The translations under genes and the position numbers were made by a program. DNA of 64,000 nt, taken from the NCBI RefSeq assembly GCF_017830045.1, contig NZ_JAEDXU010000002.1, positions 248,001-312,000 of the forward strand. Reading direction: 5' to 3'. Below the pieces are notes generated by a model. The model worked only from the letters and a program-made list of their open reading frames with translations, did no database searches and was not told the DNA's origin. Position 1 is the first letter of the stretch. Each line of letters opens with the position of its first letter. This stretch comes from Enterococcus larvae (GTDB lineage Bacteria > Bacillota > Bacilli > Lactobacillales > Enterococcaceae). Positions 20,044 to 29,428 of this stretch are shown piece by piece.

Positions 20044-20973
20044 ATGACGAAAATTGTTAAATCTGTTACTGAGTTGATTGGAAGCACACCAATCGTTCAA
20101 CTTCAAAACATTGTTCCAAAAGACGCAGCAGAAGTTTTTGTTAAGCTTGAATTTTTCAATCCGGGAGGAAGCGTCAAAGATCGGATTGCGTTGAGTATGA
20201 TTGAAAAGGCAGAAGAAGAAGGTAAATTATCTGCAGGAGGCACTATCATTGAGCCGACAAGCGGAAATACCGGCATCGGCTTAGCGATGGTAGGTGCTGC
20301 TAAAGGCTATAAGGTAAAGATTGTGATGCCTGATACAATGAGTATGGAGCGCCGTCAATTGATGAAAGCCTATGGTGCTGAGCTGATCTTGACTCCTGGG
20401 GCAGAAGGAATGAAGGGAGCGATTGCTAAAGCGACGGTATTAGCAGAGGAAAACGGCTACTTCATGCCTTTGCAGTTTGATAATCCGGCGAACCCCTCTA
20501 TTCACGAAAAGACAACTGGGAAAGAAATTCTGGAAGCTTTTGGTTCAGATGGAGTGGATGCCTTTGTAGCAGGAATCGGTACAGGTGGAACGATTACTGG
20601 TGTAGGACATGTGCTGAAGCAGGCCAATCCGGAAGTAGCAATCATTGCTGTTGAACCAACAGAATCGCCAGTCTTAGAAGGCGGAGCTCCCGGTCCTCAT
20701 AAAATTCAAGGGATTGGTGCCGGCTTTGTTCCTAAGGTTTTAGATACAGAGGTTTATGGAGAAGTGCTTGCGGTTTCAAGTGATGATGCGATGGAAACTG
20801 CGCGTCAGGCTGCTGAGAAAGAAGGCTTACTAGTGGGAATCTCTGCTGGTGCGGCAATCAAAGCGGCAATTGAAACAGCGAAAAAGCTGGGCAAAGGCAA
20901 GAAAGTACTAACAGTTATTCCAGATAATGGCGAACGCTACTTATCTACTGCCCTTTACAAAACAGAAGAATAG
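20044..20973 (+). CDS. cysK: cysteine synthase (O-acetylserine sulfhydrylase)
   Basis: PLP enzyme making cysteine from O-acetylserine and sulfide. The PLP lysine is Lys45 in [11 protein letters not shown]; the substrate loop is [10 protein letters not shown] and the phosphate-binding loop [12 protein letters not shown]. Length 309 aa is usual. The ATG follows GGGGGAAAT. It is divergent from ispH, shares a 160-bp upstream region with it, and ends in a hairpin plus terminator. cysK upstream of perR and nox matches E. faecalis. Confidence 0.95.
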   Translation: MTKIVKSVTELIGSTPIVQLQNIVPKDAAEVFVKLEFFNPGGSVKDRIALSMIEKAEEEGKLSAGGTIIEPTSGNTGIGLAMVGAAKGYKVKIVMPDTMSMERRQLMKAYGAELILTPGAEGMKGAIAKATVLAEENGYFMPLQFDNPANPSIHEKTTGKEILEAFGSDGVDAFVAGIGTGGTITGVGHVLKQANPEVAIIAVEPTESPVLEGGAPGPHKIQGIGAGFVPKVLDTEVYGEVLAVSSDDAMETARQAAEKEGLLVGISAGAAIKAAIETAKKLGKGKKVLTVIPDNGERYLSTALYKTEE

Positions 20974-21068
20974 TCGCTTAAGAGTCTTGTTTTGCTCTTA
21001 CAAGCGAATTAAATCAGCAAATAACAATAGAGTCAGTACTCAGAACGTGGGTGCCGGCTCTATTTTTT
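20974..21068 (+). terminator. double hairpin/terminator after cysK
   Basis: First hairpin TCGCTTaAGAG...CTCTtacAAGCGA at 20974-21007 without a T-run, then ATAGAG/CTCTAT at 21027-21063 followed by TTTTTT. The second is the likely terminator. Confidence 0.65.
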
Positions 21069-21149
21069 CAAAGCTATTAAAATGCGGTTCATCAAGTCTA
21101 TAAGTTTGATCTAATGAAGAAAAGCATCAGTCTGGAGCTGGAGGTGTCT

Positions 21150-21797
21150 ATGAACAAGGAATGGTCAGAGCTGAATAAAAGTATGCAGAATCAAATAAAA
21201 AAAGAAGAAACATTTGAACAAGGGATAGAAACATTACTGCTTTTACGAAAAAAGCTGATGGAGCAGATTAGTAGCTTCAAAATGGAACTGGATGGTGCTG
21301 CATTTCATGCACAACCGTTTTTAAATGCAAAAGGCTATCATAATAAAACAATCGCATATTCTATTTATCATATTTTCAGGATTGAAGACATTGTTGCTCA
21401 AAGTCTGATAAAAAAACAGGAGCAGCTGTTTGTCAAAGAAAATTTTCAGGAGCGTATGGGTGCGTCAATCTGCACCACTGGGAATGAGCTAGTAAAAGAA
21501 GAAATTGCGGAGTTTTCTCGCCAATTGGATTTGAAAGAACTCTATCACTATATCTTGGCAGTAGATCTTGCTACGACAAGGCTGTTGAAGGAGCTCAGCT
21601 ATTCAGACTTAAAAATCAGGATGACAGAGGCTGATAAGAGAGTCCTTCTTAAAACGAAATCTGTTGCCGATTCGGAGGATTGGCTTATTGACTACTGGTG
21701 TGGTAAAGATATTTCCGGCTTGCTTCGAATGCCCTTGTCAAGACATTGGATTATGCATGTAGAAGCCAGTTTAAGAATCCAAAAGAAAATCCTATAA
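21150..21797 (+). CDS. DinB-like four-helix protein, function unknown
   Basis: A 215-aa soluble, mainly helical protein. Histidines in GYHNKTIAYSIYHIFRIED and SRHWIMHVEA are spaced as expected for the metal-binding triad of the DinB/YfiT-like four-helix superfamily, whose members include thiol transferases. The ATG at 21150 is preferred over 21114 because GGAGG ends about 5 bases upstream and MNKEWSEL fits homologues I recall. Related genes are sometimes labelled phage head-tail adapter without good reason. Exact role unknown. Confidence 0.7.
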   Translation: MNKEWSELNKSMQNQIKKEETFEQGIETLLLLRKKLMEQISSFKMELDGAAFHAQPFLNAKGYHNKTIAYSIYHIFRIEDIVAQSLIKKQEQLFVKENFQERMGASICTTGNELVKEEIAEFSRQLDLKELYHYILAVDLATTRLLKELSYSDLKIRMTEADKRVLLKTKSVADSEDWLIDYWCGKDISGLLRMPLSRHWIMHVEASLRIQKKIL

Positions 21798-21825
21798 GAA
21801 AAATCGGATAGTTGTATAGTAACCT

Positions 21826-21866
21826 AAAAACTCGTCACAAGACATGATCATGTATGTCTGTGGCGA
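21826..21866. terminator. bidirectional terminator
   Basis: CTCGtCACAaGACA pairs with TGTCtGTGgCGAG around the loop; a run of five A before it on the plus strand gives the U-tail for the minus-strand gene. Confidence 0.7.
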
Positions 21867-21913
21867 GCTTGTTATTGTAGAAATTTGGCATTATGAATAC
21901 GGGAGTCTAGGAG

Positions 21914-22558
21914 TTAGTTTTTCAATATCGTGAAACGGAGAAGGTAATTTTCTTGAGTAGAATGTTGGATAAAAGTTACCACGGCAACTAGTAAAGCCCC
22001 TAGAAAATCAGCTAAAAGATCAAGCATTGTATCCATCAGGGCAATTTGTCCGATTTTGGGTATCTGCTTTGGTCCGTTAAACTGTTGAAGATTCATACCC
22101 AAAAAACAATCACAGAAGAACTCCCAAAATTCCCATAAGACACCGACAGCTAAAGAAAAGCAAAAGCCGAAGAGCACAAAGTGCAGGATGGATTGAGTAT
22201 TTGTCATGTCTACCAGCAGAGTGAGTAGACTATAGCCTAGGAGACTAAAAAGAATACCGCATAGAATGTGAAGCCCCTTGTCCCAATGAGGAATTTTATT
22301 GACAAAATTGAGACCAGTTCCAATGAAAACTGAGAGAATCAGAAATAGCTGGTAGAAGTTAAGAAGCGAGTTTGGGAAAGAAATATGGAAAAACTTTTGA
22401 AGGATTGTTGGCAGAAAGATCAAAAGCATACCAATAAACAATTGAAAGAGCAGAAAAAGGTTGATTTTTCCGACACTGCGCCCTTGAAGATAGACATATA
22501 AGCTGGTAGTCAGCCATGCAGCGATTGAAAGTATTGGAAGCGAAAGAGTTTTAATCAT
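21914..22558 (-). CDS. YjdF-like (DUF2238-type) integral membrane protein
   Basis: 214 aa with about six transmembrane helices (near residues 5-22, 33-53, 69-88, 95-117, 124-144 and 182-201). The motifs PHWDKGLHILCGILFSLLGY and GVLWEFWEFFCD are typical of the YjdF/DUF2238 family, whose function is unknown; the conserved acidic and His residues in the membrane suggest metal binding or transport, but that is speculation. GGAGG precedes the start. No obvious operon partner. Confidence 0.7.
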   Translation of the reverse strand: MIKTLSLPILSIAAWLTTSLYVYLQGRSVGKINLFLLFQLFIGMLLIFLPTILQKFFHISFPNSLLNFYQLFLILSVFIGTGLNFVNKIPHWDKGLHILCGILFSLLGYSLLTLLVDMTNTQSILHFVLFGFCFSLAVGVLWEFWEFFCDCFLGMNLQQFNGPKQIPKIGQIALMDTMLDLLADFLGALLVAVVTFIQHSTQENYLLRFTILKN

Positions 22559-22920
22559 GTAAAATTACCTCCTTTAAACTATCATGAAATCATTAGGAGC
22601 AGAAGCCGCATGAAAAGGGACCCAAGTCCTATACATAAAGATGACAAACGAGCAGGTTTTTCTTCGAATAGTAGGTAAGAGTACTGAGTTGAAAATGTTC
22701 TTTTCTTTTATGGTAGCACAAACGAAAGAAGGAATTTATAAGCATCGTGGAAGAGGTGGTAAAGTAAACGGCTGAAGAAGCGGTAGGATCACGCTTTGTG
22801 TTTATTTGAATCAATAAAGAGATTTTTCATTCTTAATTTGTATTATTTCTTATTTAATAAGAAAAAGGGGTGGAATTTCTTGGATTTTCCTATATTTCCC
22901 GCTTTATTGGCTATTATTTC
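22559..22920. other. intergenic region, no gene seen
   Basis: About 360 bases between the YjdF-like gene and the perR promoter. Only short out-of-context frames are open, with no ribosome sites at their starts. AT-rich; no clear terminator, RNA gene or repeat recognised. Confidence 0.6.
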
Positions 22921-22949
22921 TTGTAATGCTTGATTAGAAATAGTATTAT
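22921..22949 (+). promoter_or_regulatory. perR promoter with candidate Per box
   Basis: TTGTAA (22921-22926), 17-bp spacer, TATTAT (22944-22949). TTAGAAATAGTATTA at 22934-22948 matches the Per box TTATAATNATTATAA at 10-11 of 14 defined positions and overlaps the -10, consistent with autorepression by PerR. Confidence 0.6.
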
Positions 22950-22972
22950 TTAATAAAAGGAGGGATTTATCA

Positions 22973-23413
22973 ATGGATAATGTATTAGTCAAAAATGCAA
23001 TGGCAGAATTGAAAGAAGCCAATATTCGGATTACTCCCCAACGTTATGCGATTTTAGAATACCTGATTGAAAATCACACACACCCGACAGCAGATGAGAT
23101 TTACCGATCATTAGAAAGTCGTTTTCCTAATATGAGTGTTGCCACTGTCTACAATAATTTAAGATTGTTCACTGAAATCGGATTTGTTCAGGAGATGAAT
23201 TATGGAGATGCGTCCAGTCGTTTTGATTTCAGCTCGAAGAAGCATTACCATGCGATTTGTCAGAACTGCGGCAAAATCGTTGATTTCCATTACCCTGGTT
23301 TAGAGGATGTTGAGATGGCAGCCAGCCGTTTGACTGGATTTGAAATCAATGAACATCGTCTGGAACTGTACGGACTATGTCCGGATTGTCAAAAACTGAA
23401 AGAACAGGAGTAG
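22973..23413 (+). CDS. perR: PerR-type peroxide-responsive Fur family repressor
   Basis: Fur-family regulator, 146 aa: winged helix ([24 protein letters not shown]), regulatory-metal ligands in [15 protein letters not shown] and KHYHAIC, and two zinc CxxC pairs (CQNC, CPDC). The Asp in [15 protein letters not shown] is the residue that distinguishes peroxide-sensing PerR from iron-sensing Fur. E. faecalis perR lies at the same position next to cysK and nox. RBS AAAAGGAGGG upstream. It is followed 4 bases later by ridA. Autoregulation is suggested by the upstream Per box. Confidence 0.9.
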   Translation: MDNVLVKNAMAELKEANIRITPQRYAILEYLIENHTHPTADEIYRSLESRFPNMSVATVYNNLRLFTEIGFVQEMNYGDASSRFDFSSKKHYHAICQNCGKIVDFHYPGLEDVEMAASRLTGFEINEHRLELYGLCPDCQKLKEQE

Positions 23414-23417
23414 GCGT

Positions 23418-23801
23418 ATGATCAAAAAGGTACATACAGAAAGTGCACCAAAAGCAATTGGACCTTATGTTCAAGGGAATATTGTAAACGGTCTATTGTT
23501 TGCTTCGGGGCAAGTACCGCTTCATCCGGAAACGGGAGAGATAGTTGGTACAACAATCAAGGAACAGACGGAACAGGTATTGAAAAATGTCGCAGCAATT
23601 TTGGCAGAGGCCGGCAGTTCTTTTGATCAAGTAGTCAAAACTACTTGCTTTTTGAAGAATATGGAGGATTTCGCAGCATTTAATGAAGTGTACGCCGGAG
23701 CCTTTACGGATCATCTTCCGGCAAGATCTGCTGTAGAGGTTGCTCGGTTGCCAAAAGATGTTCTAATTGAGATTGAAGTTATTGCTTCAGTTCATGCGTA
23801 A
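23418..23801 (+). CDS. ridA: RidA family enamine/imine deaminase
   Basis: 127-aa RidA (YjgF/YER057c/UK114) protein that hydrolyses reactive 2-aminoacrylate-type enamines. Signatures: [51 protein letters not shown] and the C-terminal [21 protein letters not shown] with the substrate-binding Arg. Starts 4 bases after perR with GGAG upstream, so it is co-transcribed. Such enamines arise from PLP enzymes such as those of cysteine metabolism. Confidence 0.93.
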   Translation: MIKKVHTESAPKAIGPYVQGNIVNGLLFASGQVPLHPETGEIVGTTIKEQTEQVLKNVAAILAEAGSSFDQVVKTTCFLKNMEDFAAFNEVYAGAFTDHLPARSAVEVARLPKDVLIEIEVIASVHA

Positions 23802-23943
23802 CAAGGAATTTCACAAGTGTTTGTCAGTAAACGTCAGAGAGCTTGCGATCAGTTGAGAAGCCAATGCTTCCTTAGCTTGAAAGAGTTCTTCAGACAATCT
23901 GCTGCTTTTAATTCTAGGAATACCGCGATTTTTAGTAGATTGA

Positions 23944-23983
23944 AAAGCGATCCGGGCATTTGATGCTCGGATCGCTTTTTTTG
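23944..23983 (+). terminator. terminator after perR-ridA
   Basis: AAGCGATCCG-GCA pairs with TGC-CGGATCGCTT, followed by TTTTTTT. The 140 bases between ridA and this hairpin contain no recognisable gene. Confidence 0.88.
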
Positions 23984-24269
23984 ATTTGTATAGAGAGTGA
24001 ACCTATTTCACTTATAAATAATAAGTGTATTGCGAAAGTTTGTGAAAAAATATTTTTGAATTCACAAGCATGATAATCGAATAATGATTCTTAGTTTGCT
24101 ATAGTTCTAATTGTAAGCTAGTTAGAGATGAATCCTATGAAAGAAAAGAGCTTGTGAGAGTGATTCCTTTGTTTATACAAAGGGTAAAAATCACTGTTTG
24201 GGCATAGAATCTTTTATAAGATTTATATAGCTGCATATTAAGAAATCGTTGAAAGAAGGGGAACACATA
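23984..24269 (+). promoter_or_regulatory. nox upstream region with three inverted repeats
   Basis: Contains CACTTAT/ATAAGTG (24009-24027, 5-base gap), TTGTGAA/TTCACAA (24040-24067, 14-base gap) and, further down, a strong mRNA-type hairpin AGTGATT-CCTTTG/CAAAGG-AATCACT (24159-24195). TTGTGAA and TTCACAA are the half sites of the redox repressor Rex, which normally has a 4-base gap; here the gap is one helical turn longer. The -35/-10 pair could not be placed with confidence. Confidence 0.45.
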
Positions 24270-25619
24270 ATGAAAGTTGTAGTTGTAGGTTGCACTCATG
24301 CTGGAACAGCTGCTGTAAAGAACATTTTGGCTAATCATCCGGAGGCAGAAGTAACTGTCTATGAAAGAAACGATAATGTGTCGTTTTTATCATGCGGAAT
24401 TGCGTTATATGTTGGAGGCGTTGTGAAAGATCCTGCAGGTTTGTTCTATTCTAATCCAGAAGAGCTGGCATCACTTGGTGCTAAAGTAAACATGGAGCAT
24501 GAAGTTCAATCTATTGATGTTGACAACAAAAACGTTGTTGCAAAAGACCTGAAAACTGGTGAGGTTGAAACAGTGTCTTACGATAAACTGGTAATGACAA
24601 CTGGTTCTTGGCCAATCATTCCACCAATTCCAGGTATCGACTCTGAAAATATCCTATTGTGTAAAAACTACAATCAGGCAAATGTAATCATTGAAAAAGC
24701 AAAAGATGCGAAAAAAGTGGTGGTTGTCGGCGGAGGCTATATCGGAATCGAATTGGTTGAGGCTTTTGTTGAATCCGGTAAAGAAGTTACGCTGATTGAT
24801 GGACTGGATCGTATTCTTAATAAATATCTAGATAAAACTTTCACAGATGTTTTAGAAAAAGAGTTAGTTGATCGTGGTGTACAGCTTGCTTTAGGTGAGA
24901 ATGTAAAAGAATTCAAGGCAGATGAAGCTGGTGTTGTGAAGAAAGTCATTACTCCTAGTCAGGAGTTCGATGCAGATATGGTTATCATGTGTGTAGGCTT
25001 CAGACCAAACACAACCCTTCTTGAAGGAAAAGTTGATATGCTGCCGAACGGTGCGTTGATCGTGGATGATTACATGCATACAAGCAATCCAGATATCCTA
25101 GCTGCTGGAGATAGTGCAGTCGTACACTATAACCCAAGCGGAACGAACAACTATATTCCATTAGCAACAAATGCAGTGCGTCAAGGAATGCTCGTTGGTT
25201 ACAACTTAACTGAAAACAAATTGGCGTATCGAGGTACACAAGGTACATCCGGGCTTTACTTATTTGGCTGGAAAATCGGTTCTACTGGTGTGACAATGGA
25301 AAGCGGTAAATTGAATGGTTTAGATGTTGAAGCAACTTACTTCGAGGATAATTATCGTCCTGAATTCATGCCGACAACAGAAAATGTTATGATGGAATTA
25401 GTCTATGAAAAAGGAACGAATAGAATCGTTGGTGGACAACTGATGTCTAAATACGATATTACTCAATCCGCTAATACCTTATCATTGGCTGTTCAAAACA
25501 AAATGACTGTTGAAGATCTTGCTATTTCAGATTTCTTCTTCCAACCTCATTTTGACAGACCTTGGAACTATCTGAACCTGCTGGCTCAAGCAGCATTAGC
25601 TGACATCAATAATAAATAA
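24270..25619 (+). CDS. nox: water-forming NADH oxidase
   Basis: Flavoprotein that oxidises NADH with O2 to water, regenerating NAD+ and removing oxygen in lactic acid bacteria. 449 aa; FAD-binding N terminus VVVVGCTHAGTAAV with His10, the redox-active Cys42 in SFLSCGIALYVGG, the NAD-binding GGGYIGIELVEAF, and the second FAD motif NPDILAAGDSA. The ATG at 24270 is preferred over the TTG at 24249 because GAAGGGGAA is correctly placed. PerR/RidA upstream and Rex-like half sites fit an oxidative/redox setting. Confidence 0.94.
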   Translation: MKVVVVGCTHAGTAAVKNILANHPEAEVTVYERNDNVSFLSCGIALYVGGVVKDPAGLFYSNPEELASLGAKVNMEHEVQSIDVDNKNVVAKDLKTGEVETVSYDKLVMTTGSWPIIPPIPGIDSENILLCKNYNQANVIIEKAKDAKKVVVVGGGYIGIELVEAFVESGKEVTLIDGLDRILNKYLDKTFTDVLEKELVDRGVQLALGENVKEFKADEAGVVKKVITPSQEFDADMVIMCVGFRPNTTLLEGKVDMLPNGALIVDDYMHTSNPDILAAGDSAVVHYNPSGTNNYIPLATNAVRQGMLVGYNLTENKLAYRGTQGTSGLYLFGWKIGSTGVTMESGKLNGLDVEATYFEDNYRPEFMPTTENVMMELVYEKGTNRIVGGQLMSKYDITQSANTLSLAVQNKMTVEDLAISDFFFQPHFDRPWNYLNLLAQAALADINNK

Positions 25620-25684
25620 TCTGATTTACCTGATGTTGGAGGTTTGCAGCAAAGTAGTATTGGATACCTATTTTAGAAGTAAAT

Positions 25685-25723
25685 GCAAGTGCGGGAAGAG
25701 TATTCCTGTGCTTGTTTTTTTTT
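25685..25723 (+). terminator. terminator after nox
   Basis: Imperfect stem CAAG..CGGGAA/TTCCTG..CTTG followed by nine T. Confidence 0.75.
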
Positions 25724-25844
25724 GATAACGAATGGCTTCAGCTCTATTCTATGTCGTTTTTTCTACAGCTGTATTAAGGTGTATATTTTGCCTTTTTTTA
25801 TTATTTTTGAGATGCTTATACTGTAAGAAAAAAGGGGTGGAGGA

Positions 25845-26501
25845 ATGACTAAAGAAATAAAAGAAAAGATAATTCGTTCGCTTTTTGCATTTATCGGTGT
25901 GGGCATTTTAGCACTGGGAGCAGCGACGTTGCGGATTGGGCAGGTTGGTCTTGACCCTTATACAGCGGCAAACATTGGTGTGGGCAACACCCTCGGACTG
26001 TCTTTGGGTGTCTATCAGCTAGGGATCAATATAGTTATTCTGATTCTAGTCTTCATTTTTGGAAGAAAGTATATCGGGATAGGGACGATCATCAATATGG
26101 TTTTGACAGGCTTCTTTATTGATTTTTTCACATGGATGTACACTGATATATTTACGATTAAGCTGACACTTGTGATTCGAGGTCTTTTATTGATTGCCGG
26201 GGTGCTGATTTTTACCTTTGGTGCATCTTTTTATATGTCAGCGAAGCTTGGCAATGCACCCTATGATGCGATTGCTCCTATCATCGTTGATCGAACGCAT
26301 TTCAGCTATCGAAGTGTGCGGGTCACTCAGGATATTGGTTTCGTACTGTTGGCATTTCTGTTCGGCGGGCCCGTAGGTATCGGAACGGTCATCAATGCTT
26401 TTTTCACAGGTCCGTTGATCGAGTTCTGGAATCAAAAGGTCAGCGAACCGCTGATTGAAGAACAGGTTATGAAAGTGAATACAATGAATAAAGGCAGGTG
26501 A
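25845..26501 (+). CDS. YczE family membrane protein
   Basis: 218 aa with five to six predicted transmembrane helices. The N-terminal part FIGVGILALGAATLRIGQVGLDPYTA and the repeated GIGTIINMVLTGFFIDFF / GIGTVINAFFTGPLIEFW and KLGNAPYDAI motifs are typical of YczE/YyaS proteins, distantly related to YitT. Function unknown. GGGGTGGAGG precedes the ATG. The stop codon lies inside the left arm of its terminator. Confidence 0.82.
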   Translation: MTKEIKEKIIRSLFAFIGVGILALGAATLRIGQVGLDPYTAANIGVGNTLGLSLGVYQLGINIVILILVFIFGRKYIGIGTIINMVLTGFFIDFFTWMYTDIFTIKLTLVIRGLLLIAGVLIFTFGASFYMSAKLGNAPYDAIAPIIVDRTHFSYRSVRVTQDIGFVLLAFLFGGPVGIGTVINAFFTGPLIEFWNQKVSEPLIEEQVMKVNTMNKGR

Positions 26502-26524
26502 TCAAACAGATCCCTGCTTTTTTG
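26493..26524 (+). terminator. terminator overlapping the end of the YczE gene
   Basis: GGCAGG pairs with CCCTGC, followed by TTTTTT; the stem begins inside the last codons. Confidence 0.7.
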
Positions 26525-26624
26525 TGCGTGTGAGTTAAGTTTTAAAGAGCTTTCTTTCCTAGTGTTCCATTGTTCACTTTAAGGTTACATGGTATGGTTT
26601 AAGAGAGGACAGGAGGGAATGAAA

Positions 26625-27677
26625 ATGACTATAGGTACAAAGATTCGAACCTATCGGAAGGAGCGACAGCTGACACAGGAAAATCTTGCGAAGCAGTTGA
26701 ATGTTTCAGCAGGTGCTGTCAGTAAATGGGAAACAGGGACAACGCTTCCGGATACAGAGCTATTGGTTCCATTGGCAAATGCACTTCAGGTGAGTTTGGA
26801 TGAACTGTTTGATTTTTCATTAAAGCTGTCAGAGTTGAGAGTGAAGGAAATAGGAGAAGAGATTGTTGGTTGCTTTGAAAAGGACTATTTTTCAAAAGGA
26901 CTGCTCTTAATAGAAAGGTACACACAAGAATTTCCCCACTCGGAGGAGCTGATTTTTCAAGCGGCTCACTTGGTTTGGAAGTATAGTCTTCTTACTCCCT
27001 TTAAAGATGAAGAAGAGGTAAGAGGAAGGCGAAGAAAAGCCTTAGAGCTATACAGACGATTGTTCAACTCTGATGATGAGCTTATGAGGCTGCATGCTAT
27101 GTATAGCGGCGCTGTGATTTTGATGACTGAAAATAACATAGAAGAATTGGAAGTCTTGCTTGAGCAAATTCCATCAGCAGATTATGATACGTTTTATATG
27201 CACCTGCATGTGCTGGAAAGTAAAAAGGAATATTTGCAGGCACAAACGCTCTCTATCAATAAGTTGTTTAGTAGAACGAATGAGGTAAGCTCTTTATTAG
27301 CAATCGTTGGAAGAATATATGAAGAAATCGGTGATAACAAACAGGCCGCTGTTTGCTTTACCTTGCTGGAGCAGTTGGAACAGCTTTTCCAGCTTATTTC
27401 CCCTTCAATGACTGCTCATAGAAAAATAAAACAGTTGATGAAAGATGATCACACTGAACAAGCTGCTTTATTGCTGGAACAGCAAGTGTTAGAGCTGGTT
27501 AAAAAGCCTCTGAACTGGGAACAGCATTTTCTGTTTTCTTCCATCAAACTTTCTGCTGCTGATCAGGAGCAAAAGAAGATTAGACGATTGTACCTACAGG
27601 AAATGTTGGAGGAGTTCAATGAATTGGCAGATTACCCCGCCTATCAGAAAGCTATAGAGCTTGCGGAGATATTTTAG
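26625..27677 (+). CDS. XRE-family regulator with TPR-like C-terminal region
   Basis: 350 aa. An HTH_3 domain is at residues about 5-60 (IRTYRKERQLTQENLAKQLNVSAGAVSKWETGTTLPDTELL). The remainder (about 75-350) is helical with paired-helix repeats, resembling TPR-containing regulators that sense peptides or proteins. The ATG at 26625 is chosen over 26589 because AGGAGGGA lies 7 bases before it. No target is evident; neighbours are YczE and YitT membrane proteins in the same orientation but with terminators between. Confidence 0.82.
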   Translation: MTIGTKIRTYRKERQLTQENLAKQLNVSAGAVSKWETGTTLPDTELLVPLANALQVSLDELFDFSLKLSELRVKEIGEEIVGCFEKDYFSKGLLLIERYTQEFPHSEELIFQAAHLVWKYSLLTPFKDEEEVRGRRRKALELYRRLFNSDDELMRLHAMYSGAVILMTENNIEELEVLLEQIPSADYDTFYMHLHVLESKKEYLQAQTLSINKLFSRTNEVSSLLAIVGRIYEEIGDNKQAAVCFTLLEQLEQLFQLISPSMTAHRKIKQLMKDDHTEQAALLLEQQVLELVKKPLNWEQHFLFSSIKLSAADQEQKKIRRLYLQEMLEEFNELADYPAYQKAIELAEIF

Positions 27678-27755
27678 TTCATGCATTGAGTTTGTCTGTG
27701 ATGGAAATGTAGTATTGCTGTCTTTACAGGAGTAGAAATGTTACGTGTTATATAT

Positions 27756-27786
27756 GGCTGGGATTAGTTGATCTCAGCCTTTTTTC
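27756..27786 (+). terminator. terminator after the XRE regulator
   Basis: GGCTGGGA/TCTCAGCC stem, loop of eight, then TTTTTT. Confidence 0.85.
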
Positions 27787-27897
27787 GTTGTCTCAAGTTT
27801 TTTTCTTATCTTTATTAAAATGTTTCTCATTTTTACTACAGAAAATGAAAATCCATGATAGTATAACGAAGGATAGAAATGAGAGAGGAGACCATAG

Positions 27898-28764
27898 ATG
27901 AAAACAATTATTATGAAAAACTCAGTTCGTGATGCTCTTTATGTGACCGTAGGGTCTTTTTTATTGGCTGCAGCAATCAATAGTATTTTACTGCCTATGT
28001 CGATTGTTTCAGGTGGGGTATCAGGACTTAGTATTGTACTCAATCACTTTTTCGGGTGGAATCCTGCCCTTACATTGTATGCAATCAATATTCCCTTGCT
28101 TGTTCTTTGCTTTATTTTTTTAGGGAAGGAAAATGGGTTTAAAACATTATACGGCAGCTTGATTTTTCCTTTTTTTGTAGGAATCACTGCCAATATTCCG
28201 GCTCTTACAGATAACCTATTCCTGGCTTCTATTTATGGCGGTATTGGTGTAGGAATTGGGCTAGGTCTAGTCTTTCGAGGAAATGCATCGACGGGCGGCA
28301 CGGCAATTCCGGCTCAAATCATTCACAAATATTTTAAGGTACCCCTTGGCTTATCTGTATCAATTGTAGACGGATTTATTATTTTATCAGGTTTATTGGC
28401 ATTTGATGTGGATCGCATTCTATTTTCAATGATTTGTCTCTTTTTAACAGGAAGAGTGATCGACATCATTCAAGTAGGTGTTGTTCGTTCGAAAAATGTA
28501 TTTATTGTCTCTCCAAAATATGCAGAGATGAAGCAGGAGCTCTTGAAGAATCTGGATAAAGGTGTGACCTTGATCCCGATAGAAAGCGGTTATCATGGGA
28601 AAAATAGTATGATGATCATGACAGTCATTAAAGAAAAAGACTTTCCAAGTCTAAAAGAGAATTTATTGCAGATCGATGAGCATGCCTTCATTGTATCTAT
28701 GGCGGCCAGTGAAGTATTTGGACGAGGCTTCAGTTTGCAGCGAATTTTTGAATATATGGAATAA
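27898..28764 (+). CDS. YitT family membrane protein (with C-terminal DUF2179)
   Basis: 288 aa: about five to six N-terminal transmembrane helices with LPMSIVSGGVSGLSIVL and GNASTGGTAIPAQIIHKY, both YitT hallmarks, then a soluble DUF2179 domain (about residues 205-288) with GVTLIPIESGYHGKNSMMIMTVI. Function of the family is unresolved; transport has been proposed. GAGAGGAG upstream of the ATG. Terminator follows. Confidence 0.88.
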   Translation: MKTIIMKNSVRDALYVTVGSFLLAAAINSILLPMSIVSGGVSGLSIVLNHFFGWNPALTLYAINIPLLVLCFIFLGKENGFKTLYGSLIFPFFVGITANIPALTDNLFLASIYGGIGVGIGLGLVFRGNASTGGTAIPAQIIHKYFKVPLGLSVSIVDGFIILSGLLAFDVDRILFSMICLFLTGRVIDIIQVGVVRSKNVFIVSPKYAEMKQELLKNLDKGVTLIPIESGYHGKNSMMIMTVIKEKDFPSLKENLLQIDEHAFIVSMAASEVFGRGFSLQRIFEYME

Positions 28765-28786
28765 AAAAATATGCAGCAGACAAGAT

Positions 28787-28813
28787 GCAGTCGGAAAATC
28801 CGGCTGTTTTTTT
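28787..28813 (+). terminator. terminator after the YitT gene
   Basis: CAGTCGG/CCGGCTG stem with AAAAT loop, then TTTTTTT. Confidence 0.8.
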
Positions 28814-28926
28814 CATAAAAATTTGCTTATTTCTTATAGAAACTGCTCTGCTGATAGAAATTATTGGTATAATAAAACAATAAATTTTTACCGATGAATG
28901 TACGGATAAAAGAAAAGAGGACAGCT

Positions 28927-29421
28927 ATGGGAAATAGAGGATTGTTGATCATTGATTTGCAAAAAGGATTGGAGTCAGAGGAAGAGAAGCTTTATCAGCT
29001 TGACGAGGTGCTTGCGCAAACCAACGAACGAATCGATGACTATAGAAAAAAATCATTGCCGATCATTTTTGTTCAGCATGAGGATGAAGAACTGATTGTA
29101 AATTCAGAAGGCTGGCAGCTTTTTCCAGCGCTTCATGCAGAAAAAGAAGACATTTATATCGGGAAGACCCATGCAAATTCATTTTATCAGACAGATCTGT
29201 TAAAACACCTGCAGCTTTTATCAATTGAAGAGCTTGAAATTTGTGGTGCTCAAACAGAGTATTGTGTGGATACAACGATTCGGATGGCTCATGGCTTGGG
29301 TTACCAGTTGTATATGAAAAAGGGAACTGTGACGACGTTGGATAATGGTCGATTGGCGGCGGCTGAAATCATCGCTCATCACGAAGCGATATGGGATCAA
29401 CGATTTTTGACATTCCTCTAA
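28927..29421 (+). CDS. isochorismatase-like cysteine hydrolase
   Basis: 164 aa. Catalytic residues of the cysteine hydrolase family are all visible: Asp in LLIIDLQKG, Lys in GKTHANSF, and the nucleophile Cys in GAQTEYCVDTT. Family members include nicotinamidases and isochorismatases; substrate here not known. The ATG at 28927 with AAGAGG 7 bases upstream is preferred over the ATG at 28894; a TATAAT at 28868-28873 is the probable -10. The downstream gene has its own MerR-type promoter starting 8 bases after this stop. Confidence 0.85.
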   Translation: MGNRGLLIIDLQKGLESEEEKLYQLDEVLAQTNERIDDYRKKSLPIIFVQHEDEELIVNSEGWQLFPALHAEKEDIYIGKTHANSFYQTDLLKHLQLLSIEELEICGAQTEYCVDTTIRMAHGLGYQLYMKKGTVTTLDNGRLAAAEIIAHHEAIWDQRFLTFL

Positions 29422-29428
29422 TGTTCTC

